From the NCBI GenBank assembly GCA_963825685.1, contig CAWGUD010000006.1:1-64000 (forward strand): DNA of 64,000 bases. The letters are read 5' to 3'. The position numbers were made by a program, and so were the translations under genes. Below the pieces are notes generated by a model that was given only the letters and a program-made list of their open reading frames with translations, did no database searches and had not been told where the DNA came from. Of this stretch, positions 1 through 8,334 are shown one piece after another. This DNA is from JAOUEA01 sp963825685. Lineage in GTDB: Bacteria; Actinomycetota; UBA4738; HRBIN12. Within the stretch, counting starts at the first letter, position 1. Every line of letters begins with the position of its first letter.

Positions 1-707
1 AACTCCGCCACCGCACGGCTCGCGGGCCGCTTGTATATCTCGGGGTGCGCAGTAGGGTCTGCACGATGTGGCCATTCATCATCACCGCTACGCGGTCGGC
101 GACGCTGAGCGCCTCGTCCTGGTCGTGAGTGACGAAGATGCGCGGTGATGCCGATGCACTGGATGAGCTGCGTCGACCTCGGCCCGCACGCGGTGACGAA
201 TCGCCGGGTCGAGGTTGGAAAACGGCTCGTCGAGGAGGATGAGCGCGGCTCCGCGGCCAGCGCACGCGCCAGCGCGACGCGCTGCTGCTGTCCCCCGAGA
301 AGCTCGTGCGGCATGCGGCGTCCGAGCCCGCGCAGGCCGACCATCTCGAGCGGCTCGGCCACTCGCGCGATTCGGTTCGGCGCCCTTCGGCAGCCCGAAT
401 GCGATGTTCTTCGCGACGTTCATGTGCGGAAAGAGGGCGAAGTCCTGGAAGACCATGGCGACCTTGCGCTTCTCCGGCGCAGGAACGACGAGGGCGAGTC
501 GAGCGTCCGGCCGTCGAGCTCGATCACGCCGGTGTCCGGCACCTCGAGGCCGCCGATGAGCCGCAGCAGCGTTGTCTTGCCGCAGCCGCTCGGGCCGAGG
601 AGTGCATGGATCTGCCCCTGCTCAACCGTGAGGTCAGCGTGATCGACCGCGCGCGTGCCCTCGAAGCGCTTGCTCAGGTCGCGGCAGGCGAGGAACGGCA
701 TCGTCAT
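1..707 (-). CDS. Iron-type ABC transporter ATP-binding protein (FbpC-like), partial and frameshifted
   Basis: Nucleotide-binding subunit of an importer, probably for ferric iron or a similar substrate, acting at the inner face of the membrane. Visible in order: Walker A GPSGCGKTT, the Q-loop in MVFQDFALFPHM, and Walker B with D-loop in LILLDEPFSNLDP. The signature region and the part after Walker B are in other frames, so at least two indels interrupt it. The window edge cuts the C-terminus; near the edge the reading ADRVAVMMNGHIVQT fits the end of the ABC domain. Its ATG overlaps the stop of the permease gene by 4 nt, so the two are co-transcribed. The iron assignment rests on the neighbours. 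Confidence 0.85.
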
Positions 708-2262
708 GAAAGTTGCTCCCGTCGCAGCATGAGCAGCACGGCCATACCGGACAGTGCGAGGAGGATGAGGGACGGCAACGCCGCGCGAGTAAAGAACGCT
801 TCGCTCGTCGACGACCAGATGTCAGTAGCCAGCGTATCGAACCCGATCGGACTCAACAGCAGCGTGATCGGCAGCTCCTTCATCGCGGTGAGGAATACGA
901 GCAGCATGCCCGCCGAGATGCCCGGCACCATCTGCGGCGCCGTCACCCTGAGGAACGTGCGCACAGACCCGGCGCCGAGGCTCTGCGCGGCCTCCTCGCT
1001 GTTCGGATTCACCTGCAGCAGCGCGGTGCGCGTCGCGCCGAGGGCCTCAGGCAGGAAGCGGATCATGTACGCCACCACCAGCAATCCCAGCGTGCGATAG
1101 AACTCGGTCAGGTAGTTCGCCGCGAAGAACACCAGCGCGAGCGCGATGGCGATGGCCGGGAGCGCCTGGCCGGTGTAGGCGAGCTTCTCGAGCAGGCTGC
1201 TCGCCCATCCTCGATGCCGCACGGACAGGATGGCGACCGGCAGCGCCGCCAGCGCGGCGGCCACGGCCGCGAAAGGCAGACACTCGCGCGGTGTTCACGA
1301 TGGTCTCGAGGACGAAGCCGGTCTCGGCGCCAGTGCGTAGCCCCTGCACCATCCAGTACAGCACCACGGCCACCGGCAGCCCCACTCCGAAGAGCGAGAC
1401 CGCGCCGCAGAGCGCGAAGGCCGGCCAACGCCACCGTCCGAGGTCGACGCGCCGACCGCTCCGCCGCGAGCCCCGCGCGTGGTAGCGCGCCCGTCCGCGC
1501 GTCAGACCCTCGATGCTCACGAAGAGCGCCGCGAGCGCGATCAGCGGCAGTCCGAGGACGGCAGCCGAGCTCCGATCGAACTGTGTCGTGTACTGGATAT
1601 AGACGAGCGGTGTGAGCGTGTCATAGCGCAGCATCGAGACCGCGCCGAACTCGCTGAGCACGTACAACGCCACGAGGATGGAGCCCGCGGCGATCGCCGG
1701 CCGCAACTGCGGCAGCGTGACGTGGAGGAACCGTCGCGCGTGTGCCTTTGCCGAGGCTGTGCGCCGCCTCCTCGAGCGTCTGGTCGGTACGGTTCAGAGC
1801 GGCGCAGACCTGTAGGTACACGTACGGGTAGCTGAGCAGGGTGAGGATGAACCAGGCGCCCTTGAATCCGTAGATCGAGGGCAGCTGCTCGACGCCGAGG
1901 GGTTCGAGGAGGTCCTGCACGATGCCCCCCGGACCGAGCGCGCTGATCATAATGAACCCGCCGACGAACGATGGGATCGCGAGTGGCAGGGTGAGGAGGA
2001 CAGTCCAGAGCGGGCGGAAGGGGAGATTGGTCCGCATCGTCAGCCACGCCAGCGGGACGGCCAGTGCGATGCACGCGCCAGTCACCGTGACCGTCAGCAG
2101 CACTGTGCGGACGAACGCCTCGACAGTGCTGTCTCGAGTGAGCCCGTCCCAGATCCCGCCGCCCTCGCCGGCCGCGCGGGCAACGAGGTAGACCGGCGGC
2201 AGGAGCACCAGCCCGATAACCACCACCGCCAGGACGAAGGTGGCTATCGGCAGCCGGCGCAT
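704..2262 (-). CDS. Iron-type ABC transporter permease with two fused permease domains (FbpB-like), frameshifted
   Basis: About 519 codons, the usual length for the fused two-domain permeases of the ferric iron family. The N-terminus, MRRLPIATFVLAVVVIGLVL, is a membrane segment. Coupling (EAA) loops can be read in each half, for example LEEAAHSLGKGT and SEEAAQSLGAGS. Indels near 1,270 and 1,730 split the frame but the hydrophobic pattern is continuous across both. It lies between the binding-protein remnant (stop 33 nt upstream) and the ATPase gene (4-nt overlap), in the standard binding protein, permease, ATPase order. ThiP-type thiamine permeases look similar, so the substrate is inferred. 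Confidence 0.88.
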
Positions 2263-2294
2263 CCGGCCCTCGGAACCTGGGTGAGTATGGTCAT

Positions 2295-2590
2295 CTACGA
2301 CAGATTGCCTGTCTCCCGCATCAGCGCCGCCGAACCTTCGAGGTTCGCGAGATCGCTGAGGTCGAACTCTGGGGCTTCACAGTGAAAAGAGGTGGTAAGT
2401 CCGCGTCGCTCTCGACGGCCTCGGCTACAGGATACGCCTCAGTCTGGTTTGCGAAATACGCCTGTGCTCTGGTCGAGAGCATGTATGCGATGCAGTCCTC
2501 GGCAGCTCGGTGGTCCTTCGCGACATCGAGCACTGCCGCATCCGCAACGAGGAGCAGTGCCGACTAGCCATCGCCGGTCGCCTCCGCTAG
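2295..2590 (-). pseudogene. 3' remnant of an iron-type ABC substrate-binding protein, cut by the IS481 element
   Basis: Only the last 95 or so codons remain. They read as the C-terminal lobe of an FbpA-type periplasmic binding protein: LLVADAAVLDVAKDH, then AYMLSTRAQAYFANQTEAYP, then PPL and, after a frame slip near 2,380, EFDLSDLANLEGSAALMRE. The true stop is at 2295-2297. Upstream the reading frame ends at the left end of the insertion sequence at about 2,590, and the sequence on the far side of the IS is an unrelated gene. The 5' part is therefore missing from this window, and the transporter downstream lacks its receptor here. Confidence 0.75.
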
Positions 2591-2591
2591 T

Positions 2592-2617
2592 TGTAGTTCC
2601 TACATAGGTTGTTGCAG
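2592..2617 (+). repeat. Left terminal inverted repeat of the IS481 element
   Basis: Begins TGTAGTTCCTACATAGG and matches the reverse complement of 3587-3612 with about five mismatches. The target-like CTAG lies immediately outside at 2587-2590. Confidence 0.8.
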
Positions 2618-2681
2618 GAAGGGGCCCCTTCTGCTGCTGTGCAGGTGATGAAGCCAGTACATGCAGGAGGAGGAGCCCCAG

Positions 2682-3604
2682 ATGTCCCATGCTAACGCCC
2701 GCCTGACCCCACGCGCTCGACTGGAGCTGGTCCAACAGATACAGGCGGGTTGGTCGGTCGCCGAGGTGGCGCGCGCCACGGCGACGAAGTGGCTGCGGCG
2801 CTTTGAGCAGGAAGTGCGGCGGGGCTTCACGAACCGCAGCTCCGCCCCGCACCACCGCCCGCGGCGCACCCCGGCGGCGCTGGCCGAGCGGATCTGCGCC
2901 GTGCCACCGGCTGGGGCCCGCACCGCATCGCCTGGGCGCTCGGCCTCGCCCACCAGACCGTCTACGTCGTACTGCGCCGCGCCGGCCTCCACCGCCTGCG
3001 ACTGCTGCACCGCGTGAGCCGCCGCATCGTGCGCTACGAGCGGGCGGGCCCCGGCGAGCTGCTGCACATCGACGTGAAGAAGCAAGGACGTATCCCAGAC
3101 GGCGGCGGCAAACGCTTCGCCCCCGGCTTCGCCGAGACCCAGAGCGGGCCGCACTCCAAACGCTCACGGGGCCTGGAGTACCTGCACATCGCGGTCGACG
3201 ACCACAGCCGCTATGCCTACGTGGAGGCGCTCCCCGACGAGAGCGGCCTGACCTCCGCGGCCTTCCTGGCACGCGCCCTGGAGCACTTCCGGCTGCGCGG
3301 GATATGGGTGCAGCGCGTGCTCACAGACAACGCCCGTGCCTATCGCTCGCGCGTGTTCGAGGGCGTCGCTCACGCCAGCGGCTTGCGGCTCAAGCGCACC
3401 CGGCCCTACCGCCCGCAGACCAACGGAAAGGTCGAGCGCTTCAACCAGACCTTGCAGGCCGAGTGGTCGTACGCCCGCAAGTACCGCTCCAATCAGGAGC
3501 GCCTGGCGGAGCTGCCCCGCTGGCTCTACCGCTACAATTATCGGCGTCCGCACGGCGGGATCGCAGGGGCCGTCCCAGCCTCCCCACTGTCACAACCTCT
3601 GTGA
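2682..3604 (+). CDS. IS481-family DDE transposase, frameshifted
   Basis: About 307 codons. The N-terminal helix-turn-helix region starts MSHANARLTPRARLELV; the catalytic core carries the DDE triad in LHIDVKK, LTDNARAY and KVERFNQTL, followed by the family's RPHGG motif near the C-terminus. I chose the ATG at 2682 because an AGGAGG motif lies 9-14 nt upstream. The frame slips near 2,780, where the HTH is shortened, and near 2,905; after the second slip LRRATGWGPHRIAWALGL reads directly into the core. Both may be sequencing errors, so activity cannot be judged. Confidence 0.9.
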
Positions 3605-3612
3605 GAACTACA
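3587..3612 (-). repeat. Right terminal inverted repeat of the IS481 element
   Basis: The reverse complement begins TGTAGTTCTCACAGAGG, pairing with the left end at 2592. CTAG follows at 3614-3617. The repeat overlaps the last codons of the transposase, as is usual in this family. Confidence 0.8.
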
Positions 3613-3617
3613 CCTAG

Positions 3618-4050
3618 CACGCGCGGGCGGTCGAGGAGCCTTCGTAGCCCATGAAGTAGGCGTCCCAGAGCGGGAGCAGGCGCAAGCCTCGAGCCGACCG
3701 CGGGTCAACCGAGGCCAGCGCAGCGAGCTCGCCGGCGAGCACCCACATCGCGACGCTGCTCCCCTCCTCCGAGGCGACGTCGACGGCCACGAGCTCCTCG
3801 TCGAGGGCCGCGACCGCGGCGGTGCTGTCGCGCTTCGTCCAGCCGGTCCACCACGCGAGGTCGGCGGTCGTCGCCGGGCCGAAGGCGCGGAAGTAGCGGC
3901 GCGCCACCTCGATGCGTGCCGCGCCCTCCTCGAGCTCCACGACCTCGGCGCCGAGCCAGTCCGCCCAGCGGGAGTAGCCGTACGCTCAGCCAGCGTGTGG
4001 GCGCTCTCCTCGATTTCCTCCCGCCCCAGTTCCCCGCCGATCGAGAGGGA
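3618..4050 (-). pseudogene. Remnant of a winged-helix DNA-binding protein (AlkZ/HTH_42-like), truncated by the IS
   Basis: The readable segment YSRWADWLG, then RRYFRAFGPATTADLAWWTG, then LLPLWDAYFMGY matches the winged-helix family that includes the DNA glycosylases AlkZ and YcaQ. Members run 350-400 residues; only about 140 central codons are present. The 3' part is replaced by the IS481 right end, and upstream the frame slips near 3,985 and then fades before the start of the next gene. No start codon is convincing. Probably non-functional. Confidence 0.6.
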
Positions 4051-4108
4051 CGGGAACTCTCAGCCTCACGCGGACGTAATGTAATGTAGTCTCGAAGTTA
4101 CGACACGG

Positions 4109-4714
4109 ATGGGCGGGTCGATGAACGGACTGCTGGCCGGCGGGCGTGCGCGCCTGATCGCAATTGCGGTCGTCCTCGGCGTCGCGGTGGTCGCGGCCGT
4201 CCTGGTGTGGGCGCCCTGGTCATCCTCGAATGATCCGAACGCGGTCGATTTCGGCGATGCGCAACTCTTGCTGCAGGACAGTGACAACCAGCGGACACCG
4301 ACCACCACAGGGCAACTGATCGAGGCGTTCCCCCTGCCCATTCGGCAGCCCGCGTACGTGCCCGATGGGTACGAGCTCGCGAACGTCACCTTCTTCCAGG
4401 CGCCGCCGGGCCTCGACCGGCTGACCTTCGCGAACAACCTGATGGCGCGCTACCAGGGGCCGGACTCCTCGGGCCTATCGTTTTCGCAACGGCCTGGCTT
4501 CGGCGTCGGTATCGCGGACGGACCCTCCGAGGACGTCACAGTGCTCGGGACCCAGGGCCAGTACATCGAACTGGACCGCGCCGAGGGCGTCCAGACGCTG
4601 ACCTGGGCCCGCTGCCGCCGGGTCTTCATCCTGGACAGCTTTCCGCTGAAGGCGCTGTCGAAAGACGACCTCGTGCGGATCGCGGAGTCCATTGGTCCCG
4701 AGGAGTGCGAGTGA
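4109..4714 (+). CDS. Membrane-anchored DUF4367-like protein, first of a tandem pair
   Basis: 201 residues: a short N-terminus, one membrane segment (IAIAVVLGVAVVAAVLVW, about residues 17-34), then an extracellular domain. The domain shows the pattern of DUF4367: PAYVPDGYELANVTFF, a central beta-rich part, LTWARCRRVFIL and a C-terminal LVRIAESI helix. Such domains occur in anti-sigma-factor-like and envelope-sensing proteins, but no sigma-factor gene is adjacent, so the role is unknown. An upstream AT-rich stretch with TAATGTAATG at about 4,077-4,086 may carry the promoter. The stop overlaps the start of the paralogue at 4705. Confidence 0.75.
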   Translation: MGGSMNGLLAGGRARLIAIAVVLGVAVVAAVLVWAPWSSSNDPNAVDFGDAQLLLQDSDNQRTPTTTGQLIEAFPLPIRQPAYVPDGYELANVTFFQAPPGLDRLTFANNLMARYQGPDSSGLSFSQRPGFGVGIADGPSEDVTVLGTQGQYIELDRAEGVQTLTWARCRRVFILDSFPLKALSKDDLVRIAESIGPEECE

Positions 4715-5301
4715 GATTCAGCACTCGTTGGCTCTTGATTGCCGCGGCGCTACTAGGCATCGGCGCAGCGGTAATGGTTGTCGCGGTCGTGGTTGCTCGG
4801 CCGGGGGAGACCGCGTGGTCGGACCAGCCTCGAACGGTGGACCGCGTCGATCCGCTCAAGCTTTGGATACATCGCTCTGACGGATCGAGCCAGCAGCAAC
4901 TGACGGTAGCCGAGCTCGATTCAAAGCTCCCCTTCACCGTTGAGCTTCCCGGAAGCCTGCCAGAGGACTACGAACTCTATGACATCAACCTCGTCGAAGC
5001 TGGAAGCAGGGCGAATCCGGAGGGCCCTGACGCATTATCGGTGCGCTACGAGGGTGACCTCGCATCGCTGACCTTCAACCAGGCGTCGGGTAGCAGTTTC
5101 GGCGAGGTCGATGGAGCCGACGAGGTGAGGGTGGGCGACGCGCGCGGAATCCACTACACATGGACGGAGCCTGTCTCTTCCGAATGGCTCGTGTGGACGC
5201 GATGCAATCGGGTCTTCTCGATGTGGAGCGTGACAGAGGACAAGCTCTCCACCGCCGACCTCGTCCGCATCGCCGAATCGGTCGGCCCCGAGGCCTGCTA
5301 A
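4705..5301 (+). CDS. Membrane-anchored DUF4367-like protein, second of a tandem pair
   Basis: 198 residues, same architecture as its upstream neighbour: membrane segment LIAAALLGIGAAVMVVAVVV, then a beta-rich domain with LPGSLPEDYELYDINLV, WLVWTRCNRVFSM and the C-terminal LVRIAESVGPEAC. The start is GTG at 4705 or GTG at 4711; either overlaps the previous gene, so the two are translationally coupled. The conserved Cys in TRC[NR]RVF and the Cys at the C-terminus occur in both copies and could pair. The duplication is old, since identity is low outside these blocks. Function unknown. Confidence 0.75.
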   Translation: MRVRFSTRWLLIAAALLGIGAAVMVVAVVVARPGETAWSDQPRTVDRVDPLKLWIHRSDGSSQQQLTVAELDSKLPFTVELPGSLPEDYELYDINLVEAGSRANPEGPDALSVRYEGDLASLTFNQASGSSFGEVDGADEVRVGDARGIHYTWTEPVSSEWLVWTRCNRVFSMWSVTEDKLSTADLVRIAESVGPEAC

Positions 5302-5338
5302 CGCCCCGAGGCTAGACCACAGGCGCTACGATCGAGGC

Positions 5339-5488
5339 ATGCCGTACGCTGAGGCTCCTACCTCGGGCCGCTGTATCCACTGCAACGTGGAGACTGCCAT
5401 GGCGTGCAGAGCCTGCGCGCATCACGTGTGCAGTCGCTGCCACGAGCGCCACGACGGCTTCTTTCCCCACAAAGACTACGCGCCCTGA
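5339..5488 (+). CDS. 49-residue Cys/His-rich zinc-finger-like protein
   Basis: A small ORF starting ATG CCG TAC GCT. It contains CIHCN, then CRACAHHVCSRCHERH, giving six Cys and several His spaced as two or more CxxC knuckles within 25 residues; this suggests a zinc-binding module. It starts 37 nt after the DUF4367 pair on the same strand and could belong to that transcript. Too short to place in a family by eye. The dense CxxC pattern makes a chance ORF unlikely. Confidence 0.6.
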   Translation: MPYAEAPTSGRCIHCNVETAMACRACAHHVCSRCHERHDGFFPHKDYAP

Positions 5489-5632
5489 CCACGCTGACGG
5501 ATGGGTGCTCGCCGTTATACATGCGGATCTGGATGTACTGAGCGAGCACCGTATCCGGGGGCCGACCGTGTCGGAACAAGGGCTCGGACCCAACCCCCCT
5601 CGTGCGGCGAGCCCTCGAAGAGGAACGGATGG

Positions 5633-6556
5633 CTACGCCAGCCCCGCGTCGTGCACCACGTCGATAGCGTGGGCGATGGCTGCGTCTGGCTCGTGCTGGT
5701 CGATCTCGAGGGTGCGCGCTGCCAATGTCGGGACGCGCGCCGCCAGCCAGGCGTAGTCGACGTCGCCCGTGCCAGGTGCGCGGTGGTCGATGAGGCCTCG
5801 GACGTCGTGGATGTGGACGCCGAGCAGGCGGTTACCCGCGAGGTCGAACCACGCCGCGCGGTCGGTCAGCCCGAGGCGGTGCTGCACCTCGGCGTGGCCG
5901 ACATCGTGCCAGTATCCGGCGATGTCGGCGGGATAGGGCGCGAGCAGTTCGGCAACCTCGGACGGCAGCGGGATCTCGTGATAGTGGAGACGGCATTCCA
6001 GGCCGATGGCAATGCCCCTGATCGTGGCGTAGTCCACGATTTCGTCGAAGGAGCGCCGCGCGGGGCTCATATGCGCATCTATGAGAGAGGCCCGCTCGCG
6101 GACCGTGTCGTCGACGGCGCGCTCGTACTCCTCGTGCGCGAGGTCGCGCCGCGGCCAGAGCTCGCGCAGGCGACGCTCCCCGACGAACAGCCGCTTGCCG
6201 ATGCCACCGAGGTGCACGATGACGGACCGTGCCCCTGCCTCGGCGGCGAGGTCGACCGAGCGGACGGTGTACTGCACCGCCAGCGCGCGTTCCTCCTCGT
6301 CGGTGGACGCGAGGTTGAGCTCGCGGTTCCAGCCGGCGGTGGCGTGGCGATCGAGGGGTGCGGGTGCATGGACGCTCGTGACCGGAAGCACACCGCTCGC
6401 GAGGATGGCCCCGGCCATCTGCGCATCCATCGAATGGTTGATCTCGACGCCGCCGTAGCCGAGGTCACGCGCCGCCTCGAGGAAGGCGTGCAGGTCGTGC
6501 TGGAAGCGCGGCTGCATCGCCCACATGGTGCTGAGCGCGAGCGGTGGCGCTGTCAC
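5633..6556 (-). CDS. Sugar phosphate isomerase/epimerase-like TIM-barrel protein
   Basis: 307 residues, intact. An AP-endonuclease-2-type TIM barrel. Likely metal and acid residues sit in GGVEINHSMD near residue 37, SVIVHLGGIG, IGLECRLHYHE, YWHDVGHAEV and LLGVHIHDVRG, in the order typical of xylose-isomerase-like isomerases. No signal peptide, so cytoplasmic. The start is a GTG that overlaps the stop of the DUF559 gene upstream (GTGA). The substrate cannot be told from sequence; inosose, hydroxypyruvate and tagatose relatives share this fold. Confidence 0.85.
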   Translation of the reverse strand: MTAPPLALSTMWAMQPRFQHDLHAFLEAARDLGYGGVEINHSMDAQMAGAILASGVLPVTSVHAPAPLDRHATAGWNRELNLASTDEEERALAVQYTVRSVDLAAEAGARSVIVHLGGIGKRLFVGERRLRELWPRRDLAHEEYERAVDDTVRERASLIDAHMSPARRSFDEIVDYATIRGIAIGLECRLHYHEIPLPSEVAELLAPYPADIAGYWHDVGHAEVQHRLGLTDRAAWFDLAGNRLLGVHIHDVRGLIDHRAPGTGDVDYAWLAARVPTLAARTLEIDQHEPDAAIAHAIDVVHDAGLA

Positions 6557-6981
6557 TCCCCTCCCCCTTCAGGGGGAGGGTTAGGGAGGGGGTCTTCGAG
6601 GGCCGCCCAGATCGCCTGCTCGACCGAATCCAGGTTGGTCAGGACGTCCGAGTTCCAGAATCGGAGCACTCGGTATTCATGCCTCAGCAGCCACTCGTCG
6701 CGGGCGGTGTCGTACTCCTGCTGCTCCATGTGATGGCCGCCATCGACCTCGATGACGAGGCGCTGCTCCAGGCAGACGAAGTCCACGATGTACGGGCCGA
6801 CCGGTCGTTGCCGTCGAAATTTGCGGCCCGCAAAGCGACGCCGTCGTAGGGCTTGCCAAAGGCGGAGTTCGGCATCGGTGGGATTTCTGCGGAGTTTTCG
6901 AGCCCAGTCGGTGGTGACGGGACGGCCCCCTCCCTTACCCTCCCCCGAGGACGGGGGAGGGGATCGATCCCCGAGGAACAC
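6553..6981 (-). CDS. DUF559 domain protein (endonuclease-like fold) framed by palindromic repeats
   Basis: About 142 residues. The core ARKLRRNPTDAELRLW, KFRRQRPVGPYIVDFVC, LVIEVDGGHH and VLRFWNSDVL is the DUF559 family, related to very-short-patch-repair-type nucleases; D and E of VDF and IEVDG are probable catalytic residues. The first 20 codons and the last 10 or so are translations of flanking GC-rich palindromes, so the true start may lie inside, near VTTDWARKL. It sits between ispG (4-nt gap) and the isomerase (4-nt overlap), breaking what would otherwise be unrelated genes. The cellular role of the family is not established. Confidence 0.8.
   Translation of the reverse strand: MFLGDRSPPPSSGEGKGGGRPVTTDWARKLRRNPTDAELRLWQALRRRRFAGRKFRRQRPVGPYIVDFVCLEQRLVIEVDGGHHMEQQEYDTARDEWLLRHEYRVLRFWNSDVLTNLDSVEQAIWAALEDPLPNPPPEGGGE
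6558..6593. repeat. GC-rich palindromic repeat at the 3' end of the DUF559 gene
   Basis: CCCCTCCCCCTTCAGGGGG followed by AGGGTTAGGGAGGGGG: a palindrome plus tail. Nearly identical, in inverted orientation, to 6926-6962. Confidence 0.8.
6926..6962. repeat. GC-rich palindromic repeat at the 5' end of the DUF559 gene
   Basis: Reverse complement of the repeat at 6558-6593 with a few changes (CCCCTCCCCCGTCCTCGGGG core). The pair forms terminal inverted repeats of about 36 bp around the DUF559 coding region. Confidence 0.8.
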
Positions 6982-6985
6982 CGCC

Positions 6986-8154
6986 CTACTTCGACGAGCG
7001 CGCCTCGATCAGCGCATCGAGCTCGACGCGCAGGCGGTCGAGGACCTCGTCGTAGCCGTACGCCCCCAGCGACTCCTCGCCACGCTTGAGGTTCACGGCC
7101 GTCGGCCCGCACCACAGGCCGAGGTCGGCGTCGTCCGTCTCGCCCGGGCCGTTCACGCGGCAGCCCATGACGGCGATGGTGATGTCGTGCGCCTGCGCGT
7201 ACGCGCGTCATCTCCTTGACGTGCTGCGCGAGCTCGATGAACGCCTCGTTCTCGACGCGCGAGCAGCACGGGCACGAGATGATGTTCAGCCCCTCGCCGA
7301 AGTTCGGCGGCACCGAGCGGAAGCGGCCGGCCGCGATGTCCGCGATGATCTCGCGGCCGACCGCGATCTCCTGGCCCTTGTCCTCGAACGGCAGCGGTGA
7401 GCGAGACGCGGATCGTGTCGCCGATGCCCTGCGCGAGCAGCTGCTCGAAGGCGATGCGCGTCTTGATGATGCCGTCGGGCGGCATGCCGGCCTCGGTCAC
7501 GCCGAGGTGCAGCGGCACGTCGGGCCGCTGCGCGGCGAAGCGGCGGTTGGCCTCGACGACCTTGCTGCGGGTCGGAGTCCTTGATCGAGACGACGTAGCG
7601 CGTGAAGCCGAGCTCATCGAGGATCGCGCAGTGCTCGAGGGCGCTCGCGACCATGGCGCCGACATCGTCGTCGCCGAAGCTCGGCGGTCTTGAGCCGGGT
7701 CGACCGAGCCGCAGTTCACGCCGATGCGCAGCGCGCAGTCGTGGCGCTCGGCGACCTCGGCGAGGAAGGCGACCTTGTCGCGCGACGGACTTCTCGCGCT
7801 CGTGGTGGTGGAGGTGGCCGGGGTTGTAGCGGATCTTGTCGACGTGCGGCGCCACGATCTCCGCGAGGCGGTAGTTCTCCTGCAGGTCGACCGAGAGCAC
7901 CGCCGAGGTCGCGCGCGCGCGACTTCGGCCAGCGCCTCGACGTCCTTCTTCGAGTCGACCGCGATGCGCACGAGGTCCGCGCCGGCCGCCTCGAGCAGCT
8001 GCACCTGGCGTACGGTCGCCTCGATGTCCTGCGTCTTCGTCGCGGCCATGCACTGCACGGCGATCGGCGCGCCGCCGCCGATGGTGACGCTGCCGACACG
8101 CACGGCGCGCGTCCGGTTCCGAGGATGCGTGTCTACGAGGTGGATGTCGGCCAT
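6986..8154 (-). CDS. ispG: (E)-4-hydroxy-3-methylbut-2-enyl-diphosphate synthase, multiply frameshifted
   Basis: Penultimate MEP-pathway enzyme: reduces MEcPP to HMBPP with a [4Fe-4S] cluster, in the cytoplasm. Readable blocks in order: IGGGAPIAVQCMAATKTQD, QLLEAAGADLVRIAVDSKKD, LHLGVTEAG, NIISCPCCSRVENEAF with cluster cysteines, and MGCRVNGPGETDDADLG near the C-terminus. About 389 codons, close to the 372 of the E. coli enzyme. Indels near 7,200, 7,390, 7,570, 7,690, 7,790 and 7,915 break the frame, yet every block is conserved, so errors are more likely than decay. The ATG at 8154 (MADIHLVDTHPRN) fits the family start. Confidence 0.92.
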
Positions 8155-8334
8155 CGCCTTCGATCCTCGCACGTCGCGAAGCGGTTCGCCACTGGCGCAC
8201 TGTGAACGCGACGCCGGCGCACGTCCAGGCCGACTGGAACGCGAGCCAGCACTCGCGAAGCTTGCGCAGACTCCGCCTGATGCCTACATTCTGAATTCAT
8301 CTACGTGGTGCCTCATACGACTCGAGGCTGACCT

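Larger units (their letters stand above)
2592..3612 (+). mobile_element. IS481-family insertion sequence, about 1.02 kb
   Basis: One transposase gene bounded by imperfect terminal inverted repeats of 26 bp starting TGTAGTT and ending AACTACA, as in IS481-type elements (TGT...ACA). The bases flanking the ends are GCTAGT on the left and CCTAGC on the right: the shared CTAG core is the known target preference of IS481 (NCTAGN), but the outer bases differ. Two different truncated genes lie on either side, so this is not a simple insertion into one gene. Either recombination between two IS copies deleted the intervening DNA, or the assembly joined two loci at a repeated IS. Confidence 0.85.

Noticed and set aside
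5504..5550. GGTGCTCGC...GCGAGCACC inverted repeat after the small Cys-rich ORF
   Set aside because: Nine-base arms with a 29-base loop and no U-tract; too weak to call a terminator or operator.
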